Source: Bordetella holmesii ATCC 51541
Lineage (GTDB): Bacteria > Pseudomonadota > Gammaproteobacteria > Burkholderiales > Burkholderiaceae_B
DNA: 64,000 nt
Assembly: GCA_000612485.1 (NCBI GenBank)
Contig: CP007494.1
Location: 1,550,001 to 1,614,000 of the forward strand
Reading direction: 5' to 3'
A program made the position numbers and the translations under genes. The notes under the pieces are model-generated. The model was not told where the DNA came from. It searched no databases and worked only from the letters and a program-made list of their open reading frames with translations. Positions 26,810-35,552 of this stretch are shown here, one piece after another. Numbering within the stretch: the stretch's first letter is position 1; each line of letters starts with the position of its first letter.

Positions 26810-28555
26810 ATGAAAGACTTGCATAAACACCGCTCGCGCATCGTGACCGAGGGTGTGACCCGCACGCCGCATCGTGCCTTTCTGCGCGCCACGGGTCTGG
26901 ATGATGAGGCGATCGCGAAGCCTTTCGTGGCCATCGTCGATACCTTCGGTGAGAACACGCCCTGTTCCATGTCCTTGAATCAGATCTCGGATAATGTGCG
27001 GCTGGGTGTGGCCGCAGGCGGGGGCGTGCCCATCCGTGGCTCGGCGATTTCGGTGTCGGACGGCACGTCCGTGAATCACGCCGGTATGCGTTTTTCCCTG
27101 GTATCGCGCGAAACCATCGCCGACAGCGTCGAACTGTTCGTGCGGGCGCATTGCTACGACGCGCTGGTTGGCGTGGCCGGCTGCGATAAAACGCTGCCAG
27201 GCATTCTGATGGGCATGGTGCGGGTCAATGTGCCGGGCGTTTTTCTGTTTGGCGGCGCCATGCTGCCCGGCACCCTGCCCGACGGCACGCAAGCAACCAT
27301 CCTGACGGCCATCGAAGCCGTCGGTACGGCGCAGCAAGGCAAGATGTCTGCCGAAACGCTGGCCGGCATCGAGAAGCGCTGCACCCCGACGGCGGGATCC
27401 TGTCCCGGGCAGTTCACCGCCAACACCATGGCCATGGTGGCCGAGGTGCTGGGCCTGGCTCCGCTGGGATCGGCCATGGTGCCCGCGGTCTATAGCGAGC
27501 GCATCGCCATCGCCCGGCGTGCAGGCGAGAATGTAATGCGCACCTTGCGCGGCGGCGGTCCGCTGCCGCGTGATCTGGTCACGCGCAAAAGCCTGGAGAA
27601 CGCCTGTGCGGCCGTGGCGGCCACGGGAGGGTCCACCAATGCCATGCTGCATATCCCTGCCATCGCGCACGAGGCCGGCATACGCTTTACGCTCGACGAT
27701 GTGTCCGAAGTGTTGGCGCGCACGCCGTTGATCGGCGATATGCAGCCCGGCGGGCGTTATCTGGCGGTTGATCTGCACAACGTCGGCGGCGTGCCGGCGG
27801 TGCTCAATGCTTTGCTGGCCGGCGGACATATTCATGGCGATACCTTGACGCAAAGCGGCCAGACGCTGCAGGAGGCTCTGCAGGCTTTCCCCGGCCCGGA
27901 CGGGCGTGTGGTCAAGCCGCATGACGAACCCCTGTCGCCCAATGCCGGGCTGGTTGTCTTACGCGGCAATCTCGCGCCCGATGGCGCGGCCCTGAAGACC
28001 GCGGGGCTCAAGCAATTGGTGTTCTCCGGGACGGCGCGGGTTTTCGAGACCGAAGAGGATTGCATGGCCGTGGTGGCCGCGCAGGGCTACCAGGAAGGCG
28101 ACGTGCTGGTGATCCGTAATGAGGGCCCCAAGGGGGGACCCGGCATGCGCGAAATGCTCAGCGTAACGGCTGCCATCTACGGTCAGGGCATGGGCGAAAA
28201 AGTAGCCCTGCTGACCGACGGACGGTTCTCCGGCGCCACGCGCGGGATGTGCATCGGCTATGTCGGCCCCGAAGCGGCGGCGGGCGGCCCGATTCGTTTG
28301 CTGCGCGATGGCGACCGTATTCACATCGATGCGCTCAAAGGACGTTTGGACGTACAACTGTCCGACGATGAGCTGGCCGCGCGCGCCGCTCAGGTGCATC
28401 CCTTTGTGCGAGGCCGGCTCGGCGGGGTGCTGGAAAAATACGAGGCACTGGTCCGCCCGGCGGCGCTGGGCGCTGTGACGCACTCGGGCGCGGTCGACTG
28501 GCCGTACGACACGCCGCAGGAGCCGGGTTCGCCGGCCGGGGACGGTGCGCGATGA
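26810..28555 (+). CDS. IlvD/Edd-family dehydratase (probable sugar-acid dehydratase)
   Basis: A 581-residue iron-sulfur dehydratase. Cluster cysteines are visible in [20 protein letters not shown] and [17 protein letters not shown]. The C-terminal active-site region has [12 protein letters not shown] and [20 protein letters not shown]. The length and [13 protein letters not shown] segment suit pentonate/hexonate dehydratases (arabinonate or xylonate type) at least as well as dihydroxyacid dehydratase. Neighbours (MFS, SDR, beta-hydroxyacid dehydrogenase, LysR) are those of a sugar-acid pathway, not branched-chain biosynthesis. The ATG at 26810 is preferred over 26801 because AAGGA sits at the right distance. 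ATGA overlap with the next gene. Confidence 0.85.
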   Translation: MKDLHKHRSRIVTEGVTRTPHRAFLRATGLDDEAIAKPFVAIVDTFGENTPCSMSLNQISDNVRLGVAAGGGVPIRGSAISVSDGTSVNHAGMRFSLVSRETIADSVELFVRAHCYDALVGVAGCDKTLPGILMGMVRVNVPGVFLFGGAMLPGTLPDGTQATILTAIEAVGTAQQGKMSAETLAGIEKRCTPTAGSCPGQFTANTMAMVAEVLGLAPLGSAMVPAVYSERIAIARRAGENVMRTLRGGGPLPRDLVTRKSLENACAAVAATGGSTNAMLHIPAIAHEAGIRFTLDDVSEVLARTPLIGDMQPGGRYLAVDLHNVGGVPAVLNALLAGGHIHGDTLTQSGQTLQEALQAFPGPDGRVVKPHDEPLSPNAGLVVLRGNLAPDGAALKTAGLKQLVFSGTARVFETEEDCMAVVAAQGYQEGDVLVIRNEGPKGGPGMREMLSVTAAIYGQGMGEKVALLTDGRFSGATRGMCIGYVGPEAAAGGPIRLLRDGDRIHIDALKGRLDVQLSDDELAARAAQVHPFVRGRLGGVLEKYEALVRPAALGAVTHSGAVDWPYDTPQEPGSPAGDGAR

Positions 28556-29454
28556 CCGGGCCGCGTATCGGGTTTTGCGGCATCGGCCGCATGGGCGACC
28601 CCATGGTGCGCCGCCTGTTGGCGGCTGGTTACGAGGTGGCGGTGTGGAATCGCTCCGCTGGCAAGGTCGCGCCGCTGGTTGGCCTGGGCGCTCGCAAGTG
28701 CGAGACGCCGGCCGAATTGGCCAGCGGCGTCGATGCGGTGTTGCTCTGCCTGGGCGATGGACAGGCGGTGCAGGACGTGGTGTTCGGCCAGGCGGGCCTG
28801 GCGCAGGCAGCGACGCCGCCACGGTTCGTGGTGGACCATTCGACGCTGTCGCCCGCATTGACCCAATCGTTGGCACACCGCTGGGCCGAGGCAACGGGCG
28901 GTCAGTGGATCGACGCGCCGGTATCGGGCGGCATGGCTGGCGCCCAGCGGGGCACGTTGGCGGTCATCGCCGGCGGGCCGGCCCAGGCCATCGCCACGGT
29001 GACGCCGGCGCTCATGGCGTTTTCCGCGCGAGTCACCCGCATGGGCGAGGTCGGGGCCGGGCAGACGAGCAAGCTGTCCAACCAGATGATTGTGGCCACC
29101 ACCCTGTCGGCCTTGGCCGAAGGCTTTGTCCTTGCCTCACGCAACGGGATAGACAGCGCGGCGATGCCGGCCGCCTTGCAAGGTGGCTGGGCCGATTCGG
29201 TGCTGCTGCAAACGCTTTGGCCGCGTATGGTCGAGCCGCCTGAACAGGCCACGGGGACGATCCGCGTCCTGCTCAAGGACCTGGATGCAATTGCGGAGCT
29301 GGCCGCGGATAGCCGCACGGTGCTGCGGGTGCTGCCCGCCGTGCGGGGGCTGCTTCAGACGGCCATGGCGCGCGGCTGGGGCGATGAGGATTTGTCGCAG
29401 GTATTCCGGATCTGTGCGGAGGAAAGCGCGCAGGCCAGTCAGCCCGCCGGCTGA
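28552..29454 (+). CDS. 3-hydroxyisobutyrate dehydrogenase-family oxidoreductase, second copy
   Basis: A 300-residue beta-hydroxyacid dehydrogenase with [17 protein letters not shown] at the NAD site, [28 protein letters not shown] and the catalytic Lys in [11 protein letters not shown]. It begins inside the dehydratase stop (ATGA), so it is translationally coupled. With an aldonate dehydratase it may reduce tartronate semialdehyde or a 2-keto-3-deoxy derivative. It is the last gene of the operon; 283 bp with no recognisable gene or strong terminator follow before the ferredoxin reductase. Confidence 0.86.
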   Translation: MTGPRIGFCGIGRMGDPMVRRLLAAGYEVAVWNRSAGKVAPLVGLGARKCETPAELASGVDAVLLCLGDGQAVQDVVFGQAGLAQAATPPRFVVDHSTLSPALTQSLAHRWAEATGGQWIDAPVSGGMAGAQRGTLAVIAGGPAQAIATVTPALMAFSARVTRMGEVGAGQTSKLSNQMIVATTLSALAEGFVLASRNGIDSAAMPAALQGGWADSVLLQTLWPRMVEPPEQATGTIRVLLKDLDAIAELAADSRTVLRVLPAVRGLLQTAMARGWGDEDLSQVFRICAEESAQASQPAG

Positions 29455-29737
29455 TTCGACACAGGCTGTCCTGGGTCGCGCCGCAGCGGTTGGGAGGCGG
29501 GGCTTGCGGCTTCCTGGCGAGCGAGTGCCCGGTCGGGCGCGATGCGCAGGGGAGTCCACGGCTCTCGAATCAGAGGCCGGTATGGTTGCTGCTTGCAGAG
29601 GGCACGTTCGCTGTTTGGGGTGGATATCGGGTAGAGTTCGCGGCTGACTTCATACGCTCAGTCATACGCGCGGCAATGGATCCGGCCCGTGCGCGGGGCG
29701 GCAGCGTAAGACTGGCTCGCATTTCTGGAGGGCATTC

Positions 29738-30946
29738 ATGCGCCAAATCGTCATCATCGGCGGCGGTCACGCCGCCGCACAACTCTGCGGCAGTCTGGCC
29801 GAGAGCGCTCAGGAACTGGCCATCACGCTGATCAGCGAAGAGGCGCATCTTCCCTATCACCGTCCGCCTTTGTCCAAGGCGTTCATCAAAGATTCCGCTG
29901 CCGAGCCTGCGTTGCTGCGCCCGGCCAATGCCTATGCGGATGCCGGTGTGCAGTTGTTGCTGGGAGAGACGACGGTCTCGATCGACCGTGACCGTCAAAC
30001 GGTGACGCTGGCCAGCGGCACGGTGCTCGCTTATGACGAGCTGGTGCTGGCCACGGGCATGCGGGCCCGTCGCTTGCCGGACCTCGAACCCGCCCCGGCC
30101 AATCTGCATTACGTGCGCACGGTGGCGGACGCTCAACGTTTGCGCGACGCCCTGGCTGCTGCGGCCAGCGTGACGGTCCTGGGAGGCGGGTTCATCGGCC
30201 TGGAGGTTGCCGCCACGGCCGCAGCACTGGGCAAACAGGTCGCCGTGTTCGAGAGCCAGAGCCGCTTGTTGGCGCGCTCGGTCTCGCCGGAAATCTCGGA
30301 TCTGGTCAGTGCCAATCTGCGCGAGGCCGGGATCAGCCTGCATCTGGGCGTGTCAGTCGAAGAGGTCGAGGTGGCCGGGGGGCAGGTGCGCGCGTTGCGT
30401 GCAGGCGGGCAGTCGCATCCCGTCGAGCTGCTGGTTGCAGGCATCGGCGCCGTTCCCGAAACCCGTTTGGCTGAATCGGCGGGGCTGGCGGTAGACAATG
30501 GTGTCGTGGTCGACAGCCAGATGAGAACGTCCGATCCGCATATTTATGCCATCGGGGACTGCACGGCATTTCCGTATCTGCGCCAAGGACGGGCCATGCG
30601 CCTGGAGTCGGTGCAGAACGCCAACGATCAGGCCCGCGTGCTGGCGGCCGTGCTTTGCGGCCAACCGGCGCAGTACGCCGCTCTGCCCTGGTTCTGGTCA
30701 GAACAAGGCGCTTTGCGCCTGCAGATCGCCGGGATAGCGCCAGCCGGCTGCGAGCGCCGCATCCGGTCGGGTCTGAAGCCGGGCAGGCTGTCCGTGCTGC
30801 ACTTTCTCAATGGACGTCTGATGTGCGTGGAGTCCATCAATGCGCCACTCGATCATATGGCGGCGCGCAAGCTGCTCGAACTGGCTGACCACCCGCCTGC
30901 TGAAGTGTTGCTCGATCCGGCTGTGGCATTGAAGACGCATTGCTGA
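29738..30946 (+). CDS. NAD(P)H:ferredoxin/rubredoxin-type reductase
   Basis: A 402-residue FAD-dependent pyridine nucleotide-disulphide-family reductase of the rhodocoxin/putidaredoxin reductase type. It has two Rossmann motifs, IVIIGGGHAAAQL for FAD and VTVLGGGFIGLEVAA for NAD(P)H, then SDPHIYAIGDCTAF for the FAD ribityl contact, and a C-terminal reductase domain (PWFWSEQGALRLQIAG). It would shuttle electrons to a 2Fe-2S ferredoxin serving an oxygenase. No ferredoxin or oxygenase is adjacent, so it is an orphan here. A TGGAGG site precedes the ATG. Confidence 0.9.
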   Translation: MRQIVIIGGGHAAAQLCGSLAESAQELAITLISEEAHLPYHRPPLSKAFIKDSAAEPALLRPANAYADAGVQLLLGETTVSIDRDRQTVTLASGTVLAYDELVLATGMRARRLPDLEPAPANLHYVRTVADAQRLRDALAAAASVTVLGGGFIGLEVAATAAALGKQVAVFESQSRLLARSVSPEISDLVSANLREAGISLHLGVSVEEVEVAGGQVRALRAGGQSHPVELLVAGIGAVPETRLAESAGLAVDNGVVVDSQMRTSDPHIYAIGDCTAFPYLRQGRAMRLESVQNANDQARVLAAVLCGQPAQYAALPWFWSEQGALRLQIAGIAPAGCERRIRSGLKPGRLSVLHFLNGRLMCVESINAPLDHMAARKLLELADHPPAEVLLDPAVALKTHC

Positions 30947-31127
30947 AGCGGTGTCGCGCGCCGCGGCATCGGGGTCGTCAACCAGAAGGACCTGGCCAGC
31001 GAGCTGCTCGGCCGCGATTGCCCAGCACAAGCTGGAGGTGATCGATCGGGCGGCGAGCCGTTTCTCGCGATGACAGGGACGGGGGCGTCGCACAAGGCTA
31101 TGATGGCGCACCCTGCCTGGAATTCTC

Positions 31128-31391
31128 ATGAAAAAATACGGCCTCGAAAAGAACAAAGCCTTGAAACTGGCTGGCCAATTGCGCCAGGCCGGCACGCCCG
31201 GCCGCTTTGGCTCCGAGCTGCCGCCCGATCGGCGTGAGCAGCGCAAGCTGGATCAGGCCGCCGGCCTGGTGCCCTTCGCGCTCAAGCTGCCGCAGGCGCA
31301 GGCCGAGCGCGTGCGCGCCCTGGCCCAGGAGCGCGGCGTGTCGACCAACGACGTCGTCGCCGAACTGCTGCAAAAAGCGCTGGACGCCTGA
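31128..31391 (+). CDS. Small conserved hypothetical protein
   Basis: An 87-residue, Lys/Arg/Gln-rich soluble protein. A basic N-terminus ([18 protein letters not shown]) is followed by a short Pro-Gly linker and a C-terminal helix-turn-helix-like ribbon ([25 protein letters not shown]) resembling the tail of small DNA-binding antitoxin-type proteins. I do not recognise the family. It lies 5 bp upstream of the YaiI gene and is probably co-transcribed with it. Upstream (30947-31127) I see no other gene. Confidence 0.65.
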   Translation: MKKYGLEKNKALKLAGQLRQAGTPGRFGSELPPDRREQRKLDQAAGLVPFALKLPQAQAERVRALAQERGVSTNDVVAELLQKALDA

Positions 31392-31396
31392 TCCGC

Positions 31397-31876
31397 ATGC
31401 AGATCTGGGTCGATGCCGACGCCTGCCCGGTGGTCATCAAAGACATTCTTTATCGGGCCGCCACGCGCTGGCAGCTGCCGATGACGCTGGTGGCCAACCA
31501 GATGCTGCGCACGCCGCCGTCGCCCTGGATTCGCGCCGTGCAGGTGCCGCGCGGGTTCGATGTGGCCGATGCGCATATCACGCAGCATGCCGTGGCCGGC
31601 GACCTGGTCATCACCGCCGATATCCCGCTGGCTGCCGATGTGCTGGCCAAAGGGGTCATGGCGATCAATCCGCGGGGGGAGCGCTACTCGCCGGAAACCA
31701 TCCGCGAGCGCCTGACCATGCGCGACATGATGGAAGAGCTGCGCTCGGCGGGCGTGGAAACCGGAGGGCCGGCCGCGTTCAGCCAGGCCGACCGCAAGGC
31801 TTTCGCCAATCAACTGGACGCGCTGTTGGCGCGGCACGCGCGCACCGGCAGCGCAAATAACAAACCCTCCGTGTGA
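31397..31876 (+). CDS. yaiI: YaiI/YqxD (UPF0178/DUF188) family protein
   Basis: A 159-residue PIN-like nuclease-fold protein of unknown function. The N-terminal [20 protein letters not shown] with its Asp-Ala-Asp, [26 protein letters not shown] and [20 protein letters not shown] are the family signatures. Length matches (about 150). It overlaps nothing upstream (5-bp gap to the small protein). Its TGA stop lies in the loop of a strong terminator hairpin at 31860-31889. The biochemical role is not established for any member I know. Confidence 0.92.
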   Translation: MQIWVDADACPVVIKDILYRAATRWQLPMTLVANQMLRTPPSPWIRAVQVPRGFDVADAHITQHAVAGDLVITADIPLAADVLAKGVMAINPRGERYSPETIRERLTMRDMMEELRSAGVETGGPAAFSQADRKAFANQLDALLARHARTGSANNKPSV

Positions 31877-31889
31877 CTGGAGGGTTTGT
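31860..31889. terminator. Bidirectional terminator between yaiI and the porin gene
   Basis: Perfect 11-bp arms ACAAACCCTCC and GGAGGGTTTGT enclose an 8-base loop. The loop holds the yaiI stop codon. Both arms start or end in A/T-rich bases, and the convergent porin gene ends 48 bp further on, so the hairpin can serve both transcripts. Confidence 0.85.
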
Positions 31890-31936
31890 GCTGAGCGCAG
31901 GCCTTGCGGCATGCGCTCGTGTTGCCTGCTGCAGGA

Positions 31937-33046
31937 TCAGAAGCTGTGGCGCAGGCCCACGCCCACGGCCGTGCTCTTCAGATCGTCGATGAAGGCGTAG
32001 TTCTTGGCATAGGACGCATAGGCATACAGATCGGTGCGCTTGGACAGATCGTAGGTGTAACCCAGGCTGAAGACGTTCATCTTCTCGTCGCCGCCGGTCA
32101 GGCGATCGTTGGAAGGGTCAACCATCTGCCAGGAGCCGAACAGGCTGCCTGCGCCGCCAACCGGCATCGTCGCGCCGACCATGTACGAATTGGCCTTGAA
32201 ACCATCTTCGAAGCGATAGTTGCCAAACTCGTTGCTGTAGGGCGTGCCGCTGGGCAGATCCTGGCCCACGAACCAACCGTCGGTGGTGCGTCCGTAGGCT
32301 GCCGCCAGCTTGACGACTTCCAGATCGTAGCTGACACCCACGGCGTACTGGCGCGGCGTGGCGTCGTTGTTGATGGTGGAAGAACGGTTGGCGCCATTGA
32401 GCTGATCATAGGTCAGCGTGACGTTCAATGGGCCTTGCAGGTAGCGCAGACCGGCAGTGATACCGCGGGTGTTGTCAGCCGTGCGGAAACCCGACTGGCT
32501 GGCGTCGTTGCTGTCCACGTTGAAGGAATACCCCACGCCCAGTTCAAAACCATTGAACGACGGGGTCTTGTACATGACCATGTTGTCCCAACGCATCGTA
32601 TTGGCGGCGCTGAAACCGGCGCCAATATTGGCCTGGGTGTAGCTGGTGTAGAAAGGATCGATGTCGGCCAGGTAGTTCGAGCCCACGGTGGCCTGACGGC
32701 CGAATTCCAGCGAGCCCCACGCATTATTGGCCAGCCCGATGGTGGCCTGGCGGCCAAACATCCGATCGCCCTGTGCGCGGCTGCCGTTGCCGGAGTCAAA
32801 GCCGCTTTCGAGTTTGAAGGTCGCGCGCAGTCCGTCTCCCAGATCTTCGGTTCCGCGCAAACCCCAGCGCGAACCTTCCTGGATGCCGTTGATCATGCCG
32901 GCGCGGCTGCCGTCAAAGCCCGGACCCTTGATCTTGTTGTAGCCAATGCCGGTGTCGATGACACCGTAGAGAGTGACTGACGTGTCTGCCTGTGCAATGC
33001 CGGCCAGTGACAGGCCCAGCGCCGTTGCGAGCAACGTCTTTTCCAT
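31937..33046 (-). CDS. Outer-membrane trimeric porin
   Basis: A 369-residue general porin of the betaproteobacterial Omp32/Bordetella porin family. After the signal peptide (MEKTLLATALGLSLAGIAQA) come TSVTLYGVIDTGIGY, the SRWGLRGTEDLGDGLRATFKLE strand, MFGRQATIGLANNAWGSLEFGRQ (the L3 region and its start) and alternating amphipathic strands, ending in LKSTAVGVGLRHSF with the C-terminal Phe needed for BAM recognition. It forms a passive channel, usually anion-selective in this group, and is normally the major outer-membrane protein. The start is ATG 33046 with GGAGA; upstream is an unusual leader with a terminator-like hairpin. An IS1001 copy sits 172 bp upstream. Confidence 0.93.
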   Translation of the reverse strand: MEKTLLATALGLSLAGIAQADTSVTLYGVIDTGIGYNKIKGPGFDGSRAGMINGIQEGSRWGLRGTEDLGDGLRATFKLESGFDSGNGSRAQGDRMFGRQATIGLANNAWGSLEFGRQATVGSNYLADIDPFYTSYTQANIGAGFSAANTMRWDNMVMYKTPSFNGFELGVGYSFNVDSNDASQSGFRTADNTRGITAGLRYLQGPLNVTLTYDQLNGANRSSTINNDATPRQYAVGVSYDLEVVKLAAAYGRTTDGWFVGQDLPSGTPYSNEFGNYRFEDGFKANSYMVGATMPVGGAGSLFGSWQMVDPSNDRLTGGDEKMNVFSLGYTYDLSKRTDLYAYASYAKNYAFIDDLKSTAVGVGLRHSF

Positions 33047-33097
33047 CCGAGAAATCTCCGTGCAGGGGTTGAGGTGTTGCGCCGCTCCAGCCGGCGC

Positions 33098-33134
33098 AAA
33101 AAAGAAGGGAACAGCGGATGACGCGGTTCCCTTC
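33098..33134 (-). terminator. Terminator-like hairpin in the porin leader
   Basis: On the coding strand GAAGGGAAC, a 13-base loop and GTTCCCTTC are followed at once by six T (33103-33098), a textbook intrinsic terminator 52 bp before the porin ATG. A second hairpin (GCGCCG/CGGCGC, starting with the base after the T-run) follows. The adjacent upstream gene, panB, is on the opposite strand, so this is not an obvious 3' end; it may be an attenuator. Confidence 0.7.
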
Positions 33135-33218
33135 GGGCAAGTGTAGGTCAAAAATGGGTTATTTCTGGCAATTGTGTGTAATATGCGCTCATTGTGAAAC
33201 ATTGCGTTGCTAAATTAA

Positions 33219-34524
33219 GGTTCATCGAGGAATACCGGGGAATGCAGACCGGATCTTGAGGAAGAAGTACTCCTGATCGCGGTAGCCGTAGGCGCGGCGC
33301 TTGATGACTTTGATGGTGTTGTTGATGCCCTCGACGATGCTGGTGTTGAGCCGGTGGCGACAGCGAGACAGAATCCCGTGCAGATAGGCTTTTAGCTTGA
33401 GCGCGAAGTGAGCCAAGGCGGCGATGCCGCTGCCCTGAGCCTGTTGCAGCCAGTGATCCCATGCCTGGCGGGCGTAGCCGGGGTGTTGGTAGAACCACAG
33501 CTGTTTGAGCTCATCGCGCATCAGATAAGCGGTGAGCAAGGGCTGGTTGGCCTGGAGCAACTCGTCCAACTTTACCGATTGGCACGGATCGAGGTTTTTG
33601 CGATTGCGCAGCAGTAGCCAGCGACTGGACTTGATCACCCGGCGGGCCGGCTTGTCGTGCCGCAACTGGTTCGCTTGGTCTACACGCACCCGGTCTATCA
33701 CTTCACGGCCGTACTTGGCCACGACGTGGAACAGGTCGTAGACGATCTCGGCGTTGGGGCAGTTGGCCTGGATCTCCAGCTCATAGGCCGTCGTCATGTC
33801 GATCGCTACGGCCCGGATCTGCTGGGCAACCCCAGTTGGCAGTTGTTCGAAGAAGGCTCTGGCCGTCTCGCGCGAGCGGCCATCACCGATCCATAGCACC
33901 TGACGGCGGATCGGATCGACAACGACCGTGGCATAACGATGGCCCTTGTGTAGAGCGAACTCGTCCATCGCTAGGTAGTGGATCTGACTCCAGTCCGGCT
34001 CTTGGATCGCCCGTCGCAGCAGGGCCTTGTCCAGCGCCTTGACCGTGTGCCAACCCAGTTGGAAGAAGCGCGCCACGGCCAGAATGTTGCTGGACTCAAG
34101 CAACTGGCTGACCGCCTCGGCCAGCCGGTCGGTCACTCGCTGGTAACGGCCCAGCCAGCTCAGCCTCTCCAGATGCGGTCCACCGCACTGCTCGCACCAG
34201 ACCCGCCGACGCGGCACTACCAGCGTCACTCGCAGCGCCATTAGCGGCAGATCCCGCACCCGGCGCGTGGTCGTCTCATGCACCTGCCGACATCGGTTGC
34301 CGCAGTGCTCGCAGTGCATCGTTCGCGCTGAAGGCTTCAGGTAAATCGTGACCGTCCGGCTCTCACCTTCAGGCCACACGACCCGCTCCACCCGATAACC
34401 TTCCCACCCACCCAACCTCTCGATCGTCTTGCGGTCCAGCATGATCCCGGCCTTGATCCTTGAAAAATCAAGGATCAAGCGTAACGGCAATCAAGCACGG
34501 CTCCACGCTATTCCGCGATGAACC
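33219..34524 (-). mobile_element. IS1001-type (ISL3 family) element, complete copy A
   Basis: 1306 bp, the size of IS1001. The terminal repeats are GGTTCATCGAGGAATACCGGGG at the left and, at the right, the complement of GGTTCATCGCGGAATAGCGTGG. An 8-bp target duplication, taaattaa, lies at 33211-33218 and 34525-34532, typical of ISL3. It is inserted between the porin and panB genes and may separate either from its promoter. Over the visible ends it is the same as copy B (37906-39211) in opposite orientation. Confidence 0.97.
33222..34442 (-). CDS. tnpA: IS1001-type transposase (copy A)
   Basis: A 406-residue ISL3-family transposase. The N-terminal zinc-finger-like cysteines (MHCEHCGNRC, WCEQCGGPH) and an HTH (FFQLGWHTVKALDKALL) precede a DDE domain: YLAMDEFALHKGHRY, VAIDMTTAYELEI, and the C-terminal Glu in SIVEGINNTIKVIKRRAYGYRD. 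The protein sequence is identical to that of copy B. The TGA stop lies inside the terminal inverted repeat. An identical 12-bp-arm hairpin (34452-34479) precedes the start and covers its AAGG. Confidence 0.96.
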   Translation of the reverse strand: MLDRKTIERLGGWEGYRVERVVWPEGESRTVTIYLKPSARTMHCEHCGNRCRQVHETTTRRVRDLPLMALRVTLVVPRRRVWCEQCGGPHLERLSWLGRYQRVTDRLAEAVSQLLESSNILAVARFFQLGWHTVKALDKALLRRAIQEPDWSQIHYLAMDEFALHKGHRYATVVVDPIRRQVLWIGDGRSRETARAFFEQLPTGVAQQIRAVAIDMTTAYELEIQANCPNAEIVYDLFHVVAKYGREVIDRVRVDQANQLRHDKPARRVIKSSRWLLLRNRKNLDPCQSVKLDELLQANQPLLTAYLMRDELKQLWFYQHPGYARQAWDHWLQQAQGSGIAALAHFALKLKAYLHGILSRCRHRLNTSIVEGINNTIKVIKRRAYGYRDQEYFFLKIRSAFPGIPR

Positions 34525-34682
34525 TAAATTAAGGATTCTGCGTCACGGTCTTTCTGACTTTCTGAGGGCGAGCGCGGTCTGCGCTGACCGCCGGCTGCCC
34601 GGGCGCAGGCCTGCTCCTTTTGGCGTCGCTCGTTGTTACATGGCCGGCTGGTGTAGCCTTGGCGCTCCAACAAGGAGAGGAT

Positions 34683-35548
34683 ATGGTCAGCAGCACCCCG
34701 CAACAGTCCACCGCACCCTACGGCGCTGTGGTAGCTCCCCGTAAGATCACTCCCCGGCGTCTACAGGAAATGCGCGACACCGGCGAGAAAATAGTCATGT
34801 TGACTGCGTACGACGCGGTCTTTGCCGGATTGGCGGGCAGGCAGGGGTGGATGTGGTGCTGGTGGGTGATTCGCTGGGTATGGTGTGCCAGGGACGCGAC
34901 AGCACGGTGCCGGTCACGATGGATGACATGGTCTATCACACGCAGGCTGTCGCTCGTGGGCTGTCTGCGGTTGGAGCCGCATCGCTTTTGCTGTCGGATA
35001 TGCCGTTTGGCAGTTATCACGGCGGGCCGGACGACGCTTTGCGCCATGCGGTGCGTCTGATGCAGGCTGGCGCGCACATGGTCAAGCTGGAAGGCGGTGG
35101 CTGGACGGCGCCGCTGGTGCGTTTTCTGGTCGAGCGTGGCGTGCCGGTGTGCGCGCACCTGGGGCTGACTCCTCAGACGGTGCATGCCCTGAGCGGCTAC
35201 CGGGTGCAGGGGCGTGATGAGCAGGGGGCCGCCTTGCTGGAGCGCCATTCGCGCGAGTTGGCCGATGCAGGCGCGACCATGCTGGTGCTGGAAATGGTGC
35301 CGGCTGCGTTGTCAGCACGCATTACCGCGGCCCTGCCGGCCTGCCACACGATCGGGATAGGCGCAGGCTCAGGCACGGCGGGTCAGGTGCTGGTGATGCA
35401 CGACATGCTGGGCGCAAGCTTGGGCAAGACTCCGCGCTTTGTGAAAAACTTTCTGGCCGGCAATGCCGGCGTGCGCGAGGCATTTGAAGCCTATGCGCAA
35501 GCCGTGCGCGCAGGCCGTTTTCCCGAGGACAGCGTGCACGCCTGGTAG
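34683..35548 (+). pseudogene. panB: 3-methyl-2-oxobutanoate hydroxymethyltransferase (PanB), frameshifted
   Basis: The ketopantoate-forming enzyme of pantothenate/CoA biosynthesis. The first frame (ATG 34683 after AAGGAGAGGAT) gives [30 protein letters not shown]. At about 34835-34845 one base is missing, and the rest continues in another frame: [17 protein letters not shown] with the metal Asp, [40 protein letters not shown] with the catalytic Glu, and [21 protein letters not shown]. Repaired length would be 288 residues. If real, the strain would need external pantothenate unless another copy exists. IS1001 copy A lies 158 bp upstream, so the promoter may be altered too. Confidence 0.88.
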
Positions 35549-35552
35549 TCGA

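Noticed and set aside
29455-29737. Gap after the sugar-acid operon checked for a small gene
   Set aside because: Short open frames in all directions lack ribosome sites and protein-like composition; no terminator with a T-run was found.
30947-31127. Possible remnant of a DNA-binding protein (GIGVVNQKDLASELLG)
   Set aside because: Too short, no start or stop consistent with a gene, and the similarity cannot be supported by eye.
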